Assembly (NCBI GenBank): GCA_038199035.1
Contig: JBBPZM010000044.1
Coordinates: 1-31,762 of the forward strand
Direction of reading: 5' to 3'
DNA: 31,762 bases
Origin: DATAEY01 sp038199035
Lineage (GTDB): Bacteria > Actinomycetota > Thermoleophilia > Solirubrobacterales > Solirubrobacteraceae
Of this stretch, positions 23,603-31,383 are shown piece by piece; position 1 is the stretch's first letter; each line of letters opens with the position of its first letter. The notes beneath the pieces were generated by a model. That model was not told the DNA's origin and made no database searches. It saw only the letters and a list, made by a program, of their open reading frames with translations. A program made the translations under genes and the position numbers.

Positions 23603-24091
23603 TCACCCGCCCCGGCGTGCCTGCCACCAGGCGGTCAGGTCGGCCCGCTGGTGGGGCAGCGGCTCCGCGGTCGGCTTGCGCTCGGTCAGCCGCTCCAGCG
23701 CCTGCGACAGCGAGACGTCCTCGCGCACGGCGATGACCGCGGCGGCCACCGTGGCCGAGCGCTGCCAGCCCGCGCGGCAGTGCAGGTAGACGCGCCGGCC
23801 GGCCTCCAGCTCGGCTACGACATCGCCGACCGAGCGCTCCAGCGCGCCGGCGTCGAGACCGCCGTAGTCGATCAGCGGCAGGCGGCGCTCCTCGATGCCG
23901 CTGGCCGTCAGCGCGGCGGCCGCCGCCTCGCGCTGGCCGGGCTCGTACTCCTCGTCCTGGCAGAGGTTGTAGGCGACCTCGACTCCGGCCTCGGCCAGGC
24001 GGTCGACGTCCTCGCCGTCGAGCGGGTAGGCGCCGGCGAGCAGCTGGTCGGCCACGGGGGCGAAGCCGAAGCGCGAGAACCACTCGGACAT
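23603..24091 (-). CDS. Dual-specificity/tyrosine phosphatase-like protein
   Basis: The 162-residue product carries the Cys-based phosphatase P-loop HCRAGWQRS, with nucleophile Cys105 and Arg111. Asp76 (PLIDYGG) is the probable general acid. The N-terminal VADQLLAGAYPL and the GVEVAYNLCQDEEYE stretch are typical of small dual-specificity phosphatases. The start ATG at 24089-24091 leaves 49 bp to the divergent acyl-CoA synthetase. Substrates could be phosphoproteins, phosphoinositides or RNA ends; nothing here decides. A Ser/Thr kinase is encoded in the same window but is not linked. Confidence 0.85.
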   Translation of the reverse strand: MSEWFSRFGFAPVADQLLAGAYPLDGEDVDRLAEAGVEVAYNLCQDEEYEPGQREAAAAALTASGIEERRLPLIDYGGLDAGALERSVGDVVAELEAGRRVYLHCRAGWQRSATVAAAVIAVREDVSLSQALERLTERKPTAEPLPHQRADLTAWWQARRGG

Positions 24092-24140
24092 CGACCCATG
24101 ATCTCCCAACCGCGGCCGGCGGCCTGATTGGATACGCGCC

Positions 24141-25745
24141 ATGTCGCCCTCGATCGGCCAGCGCATCCACACCGCGCGCACGCTCGTGGGGGCGGGCATC
24201 ATCACCCCGGTCCGGCCCGACAAGCTGCTGCGCGTGGGGCTCGCCGTCCAGCGCTTCGGCCCCACCCCGGCGGGGGGGTACACCGCCGCCGCCATCCGCT
24301 TCCCCGACGAGCCGGCGATCATCGACGAGCTCGGCACGCTGACCTTCGCCGAGGTGCACGAGCGCACGAACCGCCTCGCCCACGCCCTCTCGGACGCTGG
24401 CGTGGTCGAGGACGACGGCGTGGCCATCATGTGCCGCAACCACCGCGGCTTCATCGACGCCACCGTGGCGTGCTCGAAGCTCGGTGCCAATGCGCTCTAC
24501 CTCAACACCGCGTTCGCCGGCCCTCAGATCACCGAGGTGGTCAAGCGCGAGGGGCCGCGGGCGATCGTTTTCGACGAGGAGTTCGGCGACCTCGTGCACG
24601 ACGCCGCGATGCGCCGCAAGCGATTCATCGGCTGGCGCGACGGCGACGGCTCGACCAGGGACCCGACGCTCGAGGAGCTGATCGCCGAGGGAGACCCGGC
24701 CGACGTGGTGGCCCCCGAGGACCCCGGCCGCACGGTGATCCTCACCTCCGGCACGACCGGCTCGCCCAAGGGCGCCTCCCGCGGCCAGCCGGAGACGCTC
24801 GACCCCGCCGCCGCCCTTCTCTCGAAGATCCCCCTGCGGGCGCGCGAGACCACGATGATCGCCGCGCCGCTCTTCCATTCGTGGGGCTTCGCGCACTTCA
24901 CGCTCGGGCTCGGGCTGTCCTCGACGCTTGTCCTGCGGCGCAAGTTCGACGAGGAGGAGACGCTCTCGGCTACCGCCCAGCATCGTGCGACCGCACTGGC
25001 CGTCGTCCCGGTGATGCTCCAGCGGATCCTGGAGCTGGGCCCGGAGACTATTAGCCGTTATGACTTTTCCAGCCTGCGGGTCATCGCCGCCAGCGGATCC
25101 CAGCTCTCGCCGACGCTGTCCGAGCGGACGATGGATGCCTTCGGCGACGTTCTCTACAACCTCTACGGCTCGACCGAGGTCGCGTGGGCGGCGATCGCCA
25201 CCCCGCAGGACATGCGCGAGGCGCCGGGCTGCGTGGGGCGCCCGCCGCGGGGGACGATCCTCAAGCTCTACGACCAGGAGGGCGCCGAGGTACCCCAGGG
25301 CGAGACCGGGCGCATCTTCGTGGGCAACGAGATGCTCTTCGAGGGCTACACCGGCGGCGGCATCAAGGACGTGATCGGCGACCTGATGGCCACCGGCGAC
25401 GTCGGGCACTTCGACGAGGACGGCCGCCTGTTCGTCGACGGCCGCGACGACGAGATGATCGTCTCGGGCGGCGAGAACGTCTTCCCCCAGGAGGTCGAGG
25501 AGCTGCTCGCGCGCCACGAGGCCGTGGCCGACGTAGCCGTGGTCGGGATCGACGACGAGACGTTCGGCCAGCGCCTCAAGGCCGTGGTCGTCAAGCGCGG
25601 CAAGCTCAGCGAGGAAGACGTCAAGGCCTACGTCAAGTCGCACCTGGCGCGCTACAAGGTCCCGCGCGACGTGGACTTCATGGACGAGCTGCCCCGCAAC
25701 GCCACCGGCAAGGTCCTCAAGCGCGAGCTGCGCGAGGGCGAGTAG
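24141..25745 (+). CDS. Acyl-CoA synthetase (ANL superfamily AMP-dependent ligase)
   Basis: The enzyme activates a carboxylate with ATP and forms an acyl-CoA through acyl-AMP. The 534-residue product has the ANL motifs TSGTTGSPKGA (202-212), YGSTE (342-346), GDVGHFDEDGRLFVDGR and the C-terminal TGKVLKREL with catalytic Lys524. An N-terminal stretch of about 45 residues before the fold (TLVGAGIITPVRPDKL) is like that of fadD-type long-chain ligases. The acyl specificity cannot be read here. The ATG is 22 bp from the GATTGGATA element that may be its promoter. Two hairpins follow the stop. Confidence 0.9.
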   Translation: MSPSIGQRIHTARTLVGAGIITPVRPDKLLRVGLAVQRFGPTPAGGYTAAAIRFPDEPAIIDELGTLTFAEVHERTNRLAHALSDAGVVEDDGVAIMCRNHRGFIDATVACSKLGANALYLNTAFAGPQITEVVKREGPRAIVFDEEFGDLVHDAAMRRKRFIGWRDGDGSTRDPTLEELIAEGDPADVVAPEDPGRTVILTSGTTGSPKGASRGQPETLDPAAALLSKIPLRARETTMIAAPLFHSWGFAHFTLGLGLSSTLVLRRKFDEEETLSATAQHRATALAVVPVMLQRILELGPETISRYDFSSLRVIAASGSQLSPTLSERTMDAFGDVLYNLYGSTEVAWAAIATPQDMREAPGCVGRPPRGTILKLYDQEGAEVPQGETGRIFVGNEMLFEGYTGGGIKDVIGDLMATGDVGHFDEDGRLFVDGRDDEMIVSGGENVFPQEVEELLARHEAVADVAVVGIDDETFGQRLKAVVVKRGKLSEEDVKAYVKSHLARYKVPRDVDFMDELPRNATGKVLKRELREGE

Positions 25746-25800
25746 CGCCGCCCGTTGCGCGGCGGGGCGCGCCCTCCCGCCCGGCCCGCGCGACCGGGCC
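25746..25800 (+). terminator. Two hairpins after the acyl-CoA synthetase gene
   Basis: CGCCGC-N7-GCGGCG (25746-25764) begins immediately after the TAG stop, and GGCCCG-N6-CGGGCC (25783-25800) follows. Both are 6-bp GC stems without a T-tract. They sit where termination before the response-regulator promoter would be expected. Confidence 0.35.
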
Positions 25801-25801
25801 A

Positions 25802-25823
25802 TGAACATCCCGTGAACCCGGGC
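25802..25823. promoter_or_regulatory. PHO-box-like 11-bp direct repeats upstream of the response regulator
   Basis: TGAAC occurs at 25802-25806 and 25813-25817, an 11-bp period. On the minus strand this reads GTTCACGGGATGTTCAT, close to the direct-repeat units (GTTCA core, 11-bp step) bound by Streptomyces PhoP. The repeats lie about 40-54 bp before the response regulator -10-like box. An autoregulatory site is plausible, since OmpR-type regulators bind such spaced repeats. Confidence 0.4.
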
Positions 25824-25855
25824 GGCGGGGTGCGCGGCGGCCACGGCGGGTCCGC

Positions 25856-25861
25856 GACAAT
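25856..25861 (+). promoter_or_regulatory. -10-like box for the two-component operon
   Basis: GACAAT lies 6 nt before the ATG at 25868, the spacing seen at other leaderless starts in this window. It matches TAnnnT poorly, which would suit a promoter that needs an activator. Confidence 0.3.
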
Positions 25862-25867
25862 CCGCCC

Positions 25868-26602
25868 ATGAGCGCCGACACCGCCCGGTCGCCCCAGGCA
25901 CCGCCGCAGCTGTCGGGACGCGGCTCGGTCCTGGTGGTCGACGACGAGCCGACGATTGCCGAGGTGGTGGCCCGCTACCTCGAGCGGGCCGGCTACGACG
26001 CCCGGGTCGCGTCCGACGGCCTGACGGCCATCGCCCTGGCCGGCGAGGAGCGGCCCGACTTGGTGATCCTCGACCTCATGCTCCCCGGCATCGACGGCCT
26101 CGAGGTCATGCGCCGGCTGCGCGAGGGCGACCACCGGCGAGTGGCGGTCATCCTCCTCACCGCGCGCGGCGAGGAGTCCGACCGGGTCATCGGCCTGCGC
26201 CTTGGCGCCGACGACTACGTCGTCAAGCCGTTCTCGCCGGCGGAGCTGGTGGCCCGGGTGGACGCCGTCCTGCGCCGGGTCGACACTTCGCCCGAGCTCG
26301 CCGCCCCCCTGGCCTTCGAGGGGCTGACCATCGACCCAGCGGCCCGCCGCGTCTTCGTGGGCGACGTCGAGACGCAGCTCACCCAGCGCGAGTTCGATCT
26401 GCTGCTCTTCCTCGCCCGCCATCCGGGCCAGGCCTTCTCGCGCAACCAGCTCATGGACCTGGTCTGGCAGTACTCGTTCTACAGCGACACCTCGACGGTC
26501 ACCGTCCACATCCGCCGGCTGCGGGCCAAGGTCGAGCGCGACCCGGCGCAGCCGCGCTTCGTCCAGACCGTGTGGAGCGTCGGCTACCGCTTCCAGCCGT
26601 GA
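25868..26602 (+). CDS. OmpR-family response regulator
   Basis: This is a DNA-binding two-component regulator of 244 residues. The receiver (about 20-135) has acidic Asp25 and Asp26, phospho-acceptor Asp69 (LVILDLMLPG), Thr98 (LLTAR) and Lys120 (YVVKPF). The C-terminal winged helix (about 148-243) has LTQREFDLLLFLARHPGQAF, DTSTVTVHIRRLRAKVE and VWSVGYRF. The first 20 residues are Pro/Ala-rich. The stop overlaps the histidine kinase start (GTGA). The sequence is closest in style to PhoP/RegX3-type regulators, and PHO-box-like repeats lie upstream, but the stimulus is not proven. Confidence 0.93.
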   Translation: MSADTARSPQAPPQLSGRGSVLVVDDEPTIAEVVARYLERAGYDARVASDGLTAIALAGEERPDLVILDLMLPGIDGLEVMRRLREGDHRRVAVILLTARGEESDRVIGLRLGADDYVVKPFSPAELVARVDAVLRRVDTSPELAAPLAFEGLTIDPAARRVFVGDVETQLTQREFDLLLFLARHPGQAFSRNQLMDLVWQYSFYSDTSTVTVHIRRLRAKVERDPAQPRFVQTVWSVGYRFQP

Positions 26603-27822
26603 CCGGCGAGGCTTCGAGGCGCGGGCTGAGACGCTCGCTCGCCCTGGCCGTGGCCTCGGCGGCGGTGGCCGCCGGCCTGGTCGGCCTGGCCCACGACGCC
26701 GCGGCGGTGCCGGTGACGTTCGCGCTGCTCGTCGGGCTCGGCGCGGGGGGGCTGCTCGTCGCCCACGCCGCCGCCGCGCGGCGGCGGCGACTGGGCGGGC
26801 TGAGCCGCCAGTTCGCGCTGGCGGTGGCGATCGCGGTCGGGCAGGTCCTGGTGGCCGTGGTGGTCGTCGCCGCGCTGATGTTCGTCTCCGGGCACGACGC
26901 GGTCCTCATCACGATCATCGTCGCCTTCGCCGGCCTGATCGCCTGCCGTGCGGCCCAGCTCTTCGCCGGCGGCGTGATGGGCGACGTTGAGGCGCTGCGC
27001 GCCGGCCTGGCGGCGGTGGGGGAGGGCGACCGGACGGGGCGGATGGCCACCGGCGCCCGCGACGAGCTGGCCGAACTGGCGCAGAGGGCCAACGCCATGG
27101 TCGAGCGCCTGGCCGCCGAGGAGACGGCGCGCGACGCGGCCGAGTCCGCGCGGCGCGAGTTGGTGGCCGCCGTCTCGCACGACCTGCGCACGCCGATCAC
27201 CTCCCTGGCCCTGCTGGCCGAGGCGGTGGGCGACGACATCGTCGACGAGCCCACCCGCCGGCGCTACCTGGAGACGATGAGCACCCATATCCGCGCGCTA
27301 AGCGCCCTCATCGACGACCTCTTCGAGCTCTCGCGGCTGGAGGCGGGCGAGATCGAGTGGTCGATGGAGAGGGTGCGCCTGCACGAGCTGGTGGGGGAGG
27401 CGGTGGCGGCCATGCGGGTGGCCGGGGACGCCAAGCGGGTGGCCCTGGTGGCCGACGTCGGCCCCGACCTGGCGCCGGCCTGCGCCGACCCCGAGAAGGT
27501 GCAGCGCGTGCTGCTCAACCTGATCCAGAACGCCATCCGCCACACCCCGGCCGACGGCAGCGTCACCGTGCGCGCCCTTCCGGCCGACGGCGCCGTCGAG
27601 ATCGAGGTCGCCGACACCGGCGAGGGGATCGCGCCCGCCGACCGGCCGCGCGTCTTCGACCCCTTCTACCGGGGCGGCTCCGAGGCCGCGCGCACGCGCC
27701 AGGGCGCCGGCCTGGGCCTGGCCATCTCCCGGGCCATCGTCGAGGCCCACGGCGGGCGCATCTGGCTCGAGCAGGCGGCGGGCGGGACGCGCGTGCGCTT
27801 CAGCCTGCCGAGCGCAGGCTGA
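26599..27822 (+). CDS. Sensor histidine kinase
   Basis: This is the partner kinase of the upstream response regulator, 407 residues from the GTG that overlaps its stop. Hydrophobic segments at about 13-30, 38-58, 72-96 and 101-118 suggest four membrane helices with almost no outer sensor domain. A HAMP-like region (about 120-172) leads to HisKA with AVSHDLRTPI, phospho-accepting His194. The ATPase domain has the N box LLNLIQNAIRHTP, DTGEGIAP and QGAGLGLAIS. The small outer part suggests that it senses membrane state or a protein partner. The 3' end overlaps the convergent PucR-like gene by 23 nt. Confidence 0.92.
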   Translation: MTGEASRRGLRRSLALAVASAAVAAGLVGLAHDAAAVPVTFALLVGLGAGGLLVAHAAAARRRRLGGLSRQFALAVAIAVGQVLVAVVVVAALMFVSGHDAVLITIIVAFAGLIACRAAQLFAGGVMGDVEALRAGLAAVGEGDRTGRMATGARDELAELAQRANAMVERLAAEETARDAAESARRELVAAVSHDLRTPITSLALLAEAVGDDIVDEPTRRRYLETMSTHIRALSALIDDLFELSRLEAGEIEWSMERVRLHELVGEAVAAMRVAGDAKRVALVADVGPDLAPACADPEKVQRVLLNLIQNAIRHTPADGSVTVRALPADGAVEIEVADTGEGIAPADRPRVFDPFYRGGSEAARTRQGAGLGLAISRAIVEAHGGRIWLEQAAGGTRVRFSLPSAG

Positions 27823-28999
27823 CACCGCCGTTGGCGGGGGCGAGCTCCTGCGGTTGGAGGGCCAGCCACAGCGCGACCAGGTCGCGCGGAGACGACAGGT
27901 CGAGGCCGGCGATCTCCTCCGCACGGCGCACGCGGTAGTCGAGGGTGTTGTGGTGCACGTGCAGCGCCGCGGCGGCGCGGCGGCGGTCGAGCCGGCAGGC
28001 CAGCAGCGTCTCGAGGGTGTTCACGAGGTCGGTCCCACGGCGGTCGCCCTGCTCGTGCAGGGGCTCGACGATGCGCCGCCGCAGCCGCGCGGCCCTCGGG
28101 GAGCGCGCCAGCAGCAGCTCCGGGAGGTACTCGTCGATGGTCGCCGGCCGGGAGTGCCCGTCGAGCTCGGCCACCGCGGAGAGGAGCCGCAGCTCGTCGA
28201 GGGCTTCGGCCAGATGGGCGCGCTCGACCGGCTCGCCGAGGATCATCCGCGCCGGCGGGGCCATCGGCGGCGGCGAGGCGTCGGGCGGCGCGAGGCCGAT
28301 CACGCGGTCGGCCTCGGTTAGGGCCAGCAGGCCGGCGACGCGCAGGTGCGCGGCCATCTGGGCGTGCGCCCGCCGCGGGCCGCCTGAGATCACTGCCACG
28401 AACGGGCGGTAGGAGTCGCACAGGGGAAAGCCCACCCGGTCGGCGACTTCCAGGTCGACAGGCAGCAGGGGCTCTCCGCTGGCCAGGGCGCCGAGCAGGT
28501 CGCGCAGGTGGCGCTCGCTCTCGGAGGTGTGGCTGGCGGTGTGGGCCAGGTAGCGGCGGGTCACCACGGCCGAGACCAGGTCGATGTACGACATGACCCG
28601 ATCGGCGGCCAGCGGCAGGGCGTCGCGCTCCTCGGGCGTCGCCAGGTCGCACATGGTCTGGTAGAGCATGCGCCCACCCACGCGGTAGGCATGGACAAGG
28701 TCCTCGAGGGGGAAGCCCTCGGACGCCCGCTCTTGGGCCGAACGGCCGAAGGCCGTCAGTTCGTCCTCCGAAGGAGGGCGGCCCTCGACGACCGAGCGGA
28801 CGAAGGCCTCCAGGTTGCGCCTGGTCATCTCGCTCACCGCGATCTGCACGACGGTGTCGGGCATCTGGCGGTACGTGGGCATCTCGGCGCGCAGGCGCTC
28901 GATCATCTCGCTCGCGGCTGCCCCGCCCTCGATCCGCCGCACGAGGCCGATGAGCATCTGCTGGCGAGTGACGGTCAGGGCTTCCTGCATTGCGCTCAT
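27800..28999 (-). CDS. PucR/CdaR-type transcriptional regulator
   Basis: The product has 399 residues from the ATG at 28997-28999. The N-terminal half (about 1-165) is helical and resembles RsbR-type or PucR N-domains (LVRRIEGGAAASEMIERLRA, VHAYRVGGRMLYQTM). A central part may be the CdaR GGDEF-like domain. The C-terminal helix-turn-helix (about 325-385) has TLETLLACRLDRRRAAAALH and HHNTLDYRVRRAEEIAGLDL, the PucR/CdaR HTH signature. Such proteins usually activate catabolic or stress genes in response to small molecules. It has no same-strand partner; the nearest divergent gene begins 178 bp away. Confidence 0.85.
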   Translation of the reverse strand: MSAMQEALTVTRQQMLIGLVRRIEGGAAASEMIERLRAEMPTYRQMPDTVVQIAVSEMTRRNLEAFVRSVVEGRPPSEDELTAFGRSAQERASEGFPLEDLVHAYRVGGRMLYQTMCDLATPEERDALPLAADRVMSYIDLVSAVVTRRYLAHTASHTSESERHLRDLLGALASGEPLLPVDLEVADRVGFPLCDSYRPFVAVISGGPRRAHAQMAAHLRVAGLLALTEADRVIGLAPPDASPPPMAPPARMILGEPVERAHLAEALDELRLLSAVAELDGHSRPATIDEYLPELLLARSPRAARLRRRIVEPLHEQGDRRGTDLVNTLETLLACRLDRRRAAAALHVHHNTLDYRVRRAEEIAGLDLSSPRDLVALWLALQPQELAPANGGVSLRSAG

Positions 29000-29037
29000 G
29001 GGTTCATCATCGGTGCGGGCACCGCCCAGCCAGGGGT

Positions 29038-29052
29038 CAGCTTGGCCAACTG
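29038..29052. promoter_or_regulatory. Imperfect palindrome in the PucR-like/secreted-protein gap
   Basis: CAGCTTGGCCAACTG is a near-perfect 15-bp palindrome centred on TTGGCCAA. It lies 39 bp before the PucR-like start codon, in the 177-bp divergent gap. It could be an operator for the PucR-like protein or a chance palindrome. A second AT-rich element, CACTAGTAATCGG near 29087-29099, might hold a -10 box. Confidence 0.3.
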
Positions 29053-29176
29053 CACAACTTCGCGGCGACCAGTTTGGGAGGGGCTCACTAGTAATCGGCA
29101 CCGCAACGGGCCACGATGAGTCCCGTCGCTGCAAGCTCGCGCCACGGTCTGGGCGCCCGGCGCGGCGATCGCCCTC

Positions 29177-29656
29177 ATGGCCCACTCCCTGCGCTCACGT
29201 ACCAGCTGCATGCTCGCTGCGGCCATCGCCGCTGCCCTCCTCGTCTTCGGCGCCACGGCCACCAGCACCTTGGCCCAGGCGCCGGCACCGGTCAGCCCGT
29301 CCGTGGGCGCGGCCGCTGCGGCGCACGCCGGACCCACCGCCGAGGGGGTTCCCTTCGCCGGCTCCGACCTGCTCGCCCTGCTCGCGGTGCCCGGACTCCT
29401 CCTGGCCATCGGCGCGGCCGTGCGGCTCGGTCTGCGCGGCGGCCCCCGCGTGTCTGCCTTCGCCGGCCGGCCCGCCCCTCAGCACATGGCCCGGCCGACG
29501 CCCGAGGTGCGCCCGTCCGTAGCTGGCGCCGGGAGCCAGCGGGCGTCCGCGGCCTCGCGTAGGCGCGGCGTGTCGCCGGCCCGGCGCAGGGGCGCCCATC
29601 CCGCCGGGCGCCCGGCGCCCGTTCCCAGCATGGGCCGAGAGGCGCGGGCGGCATGA
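29177..29656 (+). CDS. Small exported/membrane protein of unknown function
   Basis: The product has 159 residues. Residues 1-34 look like a signal peptide or signal anchor (MAHSLRSRTSCMLAAAIAAA, then a TLAQA-type cleavage context). A second hydrophobic segment at about 62-86 (LLALLAVPGLLLAIGAAVRL) would span the membrane. The tail from about 87 is Arg/Pro/Ala-rich and basic, probably cytoplasmic. I recognise no family. The stop overlaps the ATG of the next gene (ATGA at 29653-29656), so the two are made together. Confidence 0.6.
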   Translation: MAHSLRSRTSCMLAAAIAAALLVFGATATSTLAQAPAPVSPSVGAAAAAHAGPTAEGVPFAGSDLLALLAVPGLLLAIGAAVRLGLRGGPRVSAFAGRPAPQHMARPTPEVRPSVAGAGSQRASAASRRRGVSPARRRGAHPAGRPAPVPSMGREARAA

Positions 29657-30150
29657 GCCGAGCCGCCGACTCGCTGGTCCTCGTGCAGCCCTCGCCGAGC
29701 GGCTCGGACGAGGCTCCCTCCCGCGCCTTCTGTTCGCACTGCGGCCGGGCGCCCCAGGAGGACGCCGCGGTCGCCGCACGGGTGTGCGGCTCGTGCGGGA
29801 TGGGCCTCGTCCTGCACGCGCCGGCCGACGTCGCTCCCGCGCCGGGCGCCGCGTTCCTGGTCATCGATCCCAGCCTGTCCGTCGGCGCGGTATCGCGCGC
29901 GGCTGAGCGCTTCTTGGCGGTGCAGGAGGCAGACGTCGTCCATCGCCCGGTCTCCGAGCTCATCGCCGGCGCCGACTCCGAGCCCGTGGGCGGCGACCTC
30001 GGCTCGGCCATCGCCTCAGCCAGCACGGGCGAGCAAGCTCCCCGCGAGGTCTCGGTGCGCCCGGCCAACACCTTCGGCGTGCGCTGCCGCGCGCGCATCG
30101 GCCCCTGCGGGCCACCGCGCGCGGCCGTGATCGTCCTCGACGCGGCCTGA
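29653..30150 (+). CDS. Zinc-ribbon plus PAS-like domain protein
   Basis: The product has 165 residues. Cys27, Cys30, Cys45 and Cys48 (FCSHCG and VCGSCG) form a likely zinc ribbon. Residues 66-163 read like a short PAS domain: AFLVIDPSLSVGAVSRAAER opens with the usual strand-turn-helix, HRPVSELI is the middle helix and AAVIVLDA the last strand. PAS domains bind small molecules or mediate dimerisation. With the overlapping membrane protein upstream this may be a small sensory pair; no output domain is seen. The assignment rests on pattern, not on a profile search. Confidence 0.6.
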   Translation: MSRAADSLVLVQPSPSGSDEAPSRAFCSHCGRAPQEDAAVAARVCGSCGMGLVLHAPADVAPAPGAAFLVIDPSLSVGAVSRAAERFLAVQEADVVHRPVSELIAGADSEPVGGDLGSAIASASTGEQAPREVSVRPANTFGVRCRARIGPCGPPRAAVIVLDAA

Positions 30151-30184
30151 CCGCGGGCAGCCGGGCGCGACGCGAGGCGCCCCG

Positions 30185-30280
30185 GCAGCCCCAGATGCGC
30201 CGCGCGCCGGGGGCCGTTAGCCCGGATGCGCCGCGGGCCGGCGCCCCGTCAGCCCCAGATGCGCCGCGCGGTCTCGGCCA
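30185..30280. repeat. Three imperfect about 32-bp tandem repeats at the 3' end of the MetE-like gene
   Basis: CAGCCCCAGATGCGCCGCGC appears at 30186 and again at 30250, with a diverged copy (TAGCCCGGATGCGCCGCGG) at 30218. The copy at 30249-30280 encodes the last residues of the MetE-like protein (RRIWG plus stop, minus strand). The other two lie just beyond its stop, so the gene's 3' end appears to have been duplicated. Confidence 0.75.
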
Positions 30281-31355
30281 TGACATCGAGCTTTCGCCGC
30301 TCGTCGTCGACCGAGATCCGGTTGCCCACCACCGAGGTCGAGAAGCCGCACTGCGTCCCCACGGCGAGGCGGTCGCGCTCGACCACCGCGGCCGCCTGGT
30401 CGACCCGCGCGACCAGCTCCTGCACGGTCTCGCGCCGCGGGGTCTTGGTGGTGATGAGCCCGAGGACCACCAGCTTGTCGTCGGGCACGAGCCCCAGCGG
30501 GTCGAACGAGCCCGAGCGCTCGTCGTCGTACTCGAGCAGCAGGCGCTGCGCGTGGATGGCGCCGAAGACTGGCGCAGCGATCTCGTCGTAGCCGCCGGCG
30601 ACCAGCCAGCGCGAGTCCTGGTTGCCGCGGCACAGGTGGAAGCCGAAGGTGACACCGGGAGCGGCGTCGATCACCGCATTGTCGAGCTCGATCCCGTACG
30701 ACAGCCAGCGCGCCACCGTCCACCCCCGCTGCTCGTAGAACGCCCGCCACGCCGGGTCGATGAGCAGCGGGTAGTGCGGGGCGTCGAGCTGGACGTAGGT
30801 GCAGCCGAGCCGAGCCAGCTCACGGACCTCGTCCTGGAGGATCGCCACCACGTCGGCCATGAAGTCGTCGAAGCGGGGGTAGGCCTCGCGCGAGCGGTCG
30901 GGCGTCCAGAGGTTGGCGAAGAGGGTGGGGCTGGGCAGCGTGACCTTGGCGATGCCGGAGGTGTGGGAGCGCAGGAACGTGAACTCCTCGCTGGCCAGGA
31001 AGCGGCGCCGGCGCAGGGGCGCCACGACGGCCAGCTGGGCCGGGCGGGCGAGGCTCTTGGCCCCGTGGACGTCGGAGTGCCAATCTCCCCACAGCCACGC
31101 GTCGACGTCCACGCCGTCGAAGCCGTCGACCGACGCCGTCAGCTCGCTCTGGAAGGACTCGCGGCGCAGCTCGCCATCGGTGACCACCGGGCAGCCGGCC
31201 TGCTCCTGTAGGGCGATGACCTCACGTATCGAGCGGTCCTCGATCGCCTTGAGGTCGGCCGGCGCAAGCTCGCCGGCGGCGTGCGCGCGCCGAGCGGCGA
31301 GCAGCTCCGGAGGGCGCAGGAGGCTGCCGACGTGGTCGGCCCGGGCGTCGATCAC
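30249..31355 (-). CDS. Stand-alone MetE-core (cobalamin-independent methionine synthase family) protein
   Basis: The 368-residue product corresponds to the C-terminal, zinc-binding barrel of MetE only; full MetE is about 750 residues. It starts VIDARADHVGSLLRP from GTG 31353-31355. Zinc ligands are visible as FGFHLCRG (His-x-Cys), EYDDERSG (Glu) and GTQCGFST (Cys), matching MetE His641, Cys643, Glu665 and Cys726 of E. coli. The N-terminal MetE domain is absent, so the methyl donor may differ; core-MetE proteins in other lineages are thought to use other donors. Methionine synthesis is possible but not shown. The 3' end is part of a tandem repeat. Confidence 0.85.
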   Translation of the reverse strand: MIDARADHVGSLLRPPELLAARRAHAAGELAPADLKAIEDRSIREVIALQEQAGCPVVTDGELRRESFQSELTASVDGFDGVDVDAWLWGDWHSDVHGAKSLARPAQLAVVAPLRRRRFLASEEFTFLRSHTSGIAKVTLPSPTLFANLWTPDRSREAYPRFDDFMADVVAILQDEVRELARLGCTYVQLDAPHYPLLIDPAWRAFYEQRGWTVARWLSYGIELDNAVIDAAPGVTFGFHLCRGNQDSRWLVAGGYDEIAAPVFGAIHAQRLLLEYDDERSGSFDPLGLVPDDKLVVLGLITTKTPRRETVQELVARVDQAAAVVERDRLAVGTQCGFSTSVVGNRISVDDERRKLDVMAETARRIWG

Positions 31356-31362
31356 GCACCCG

Positions 31363-31368
31363 AGACTA
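31363..31368 (-). promoter_or_regulatory. -10-like box for the MetE-like gene
   Basis: On the minus strand, TAGTCT lies 7 nt before the GTG start. This fits a leaderless transcript, and would put the palindromes about 220 bp upstream of that start site. Confidence 0.4.
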
Positions 31369-31383
31369 GTGCCCCCTCGGGGG

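Noticed and set aside
23337..25901. Long minus-strand open frame opposite the acyl-CoA synthetase
   Set aside because: No protein pattern; the plus-strand synthetase is complete with all ANL motifs.
26572..26598. GTG at 26572 as the histidine kinase start
   Set aside because: It would overlap the response regulator by 31 nt; GTG 26599 gives the usual four-base overlap.
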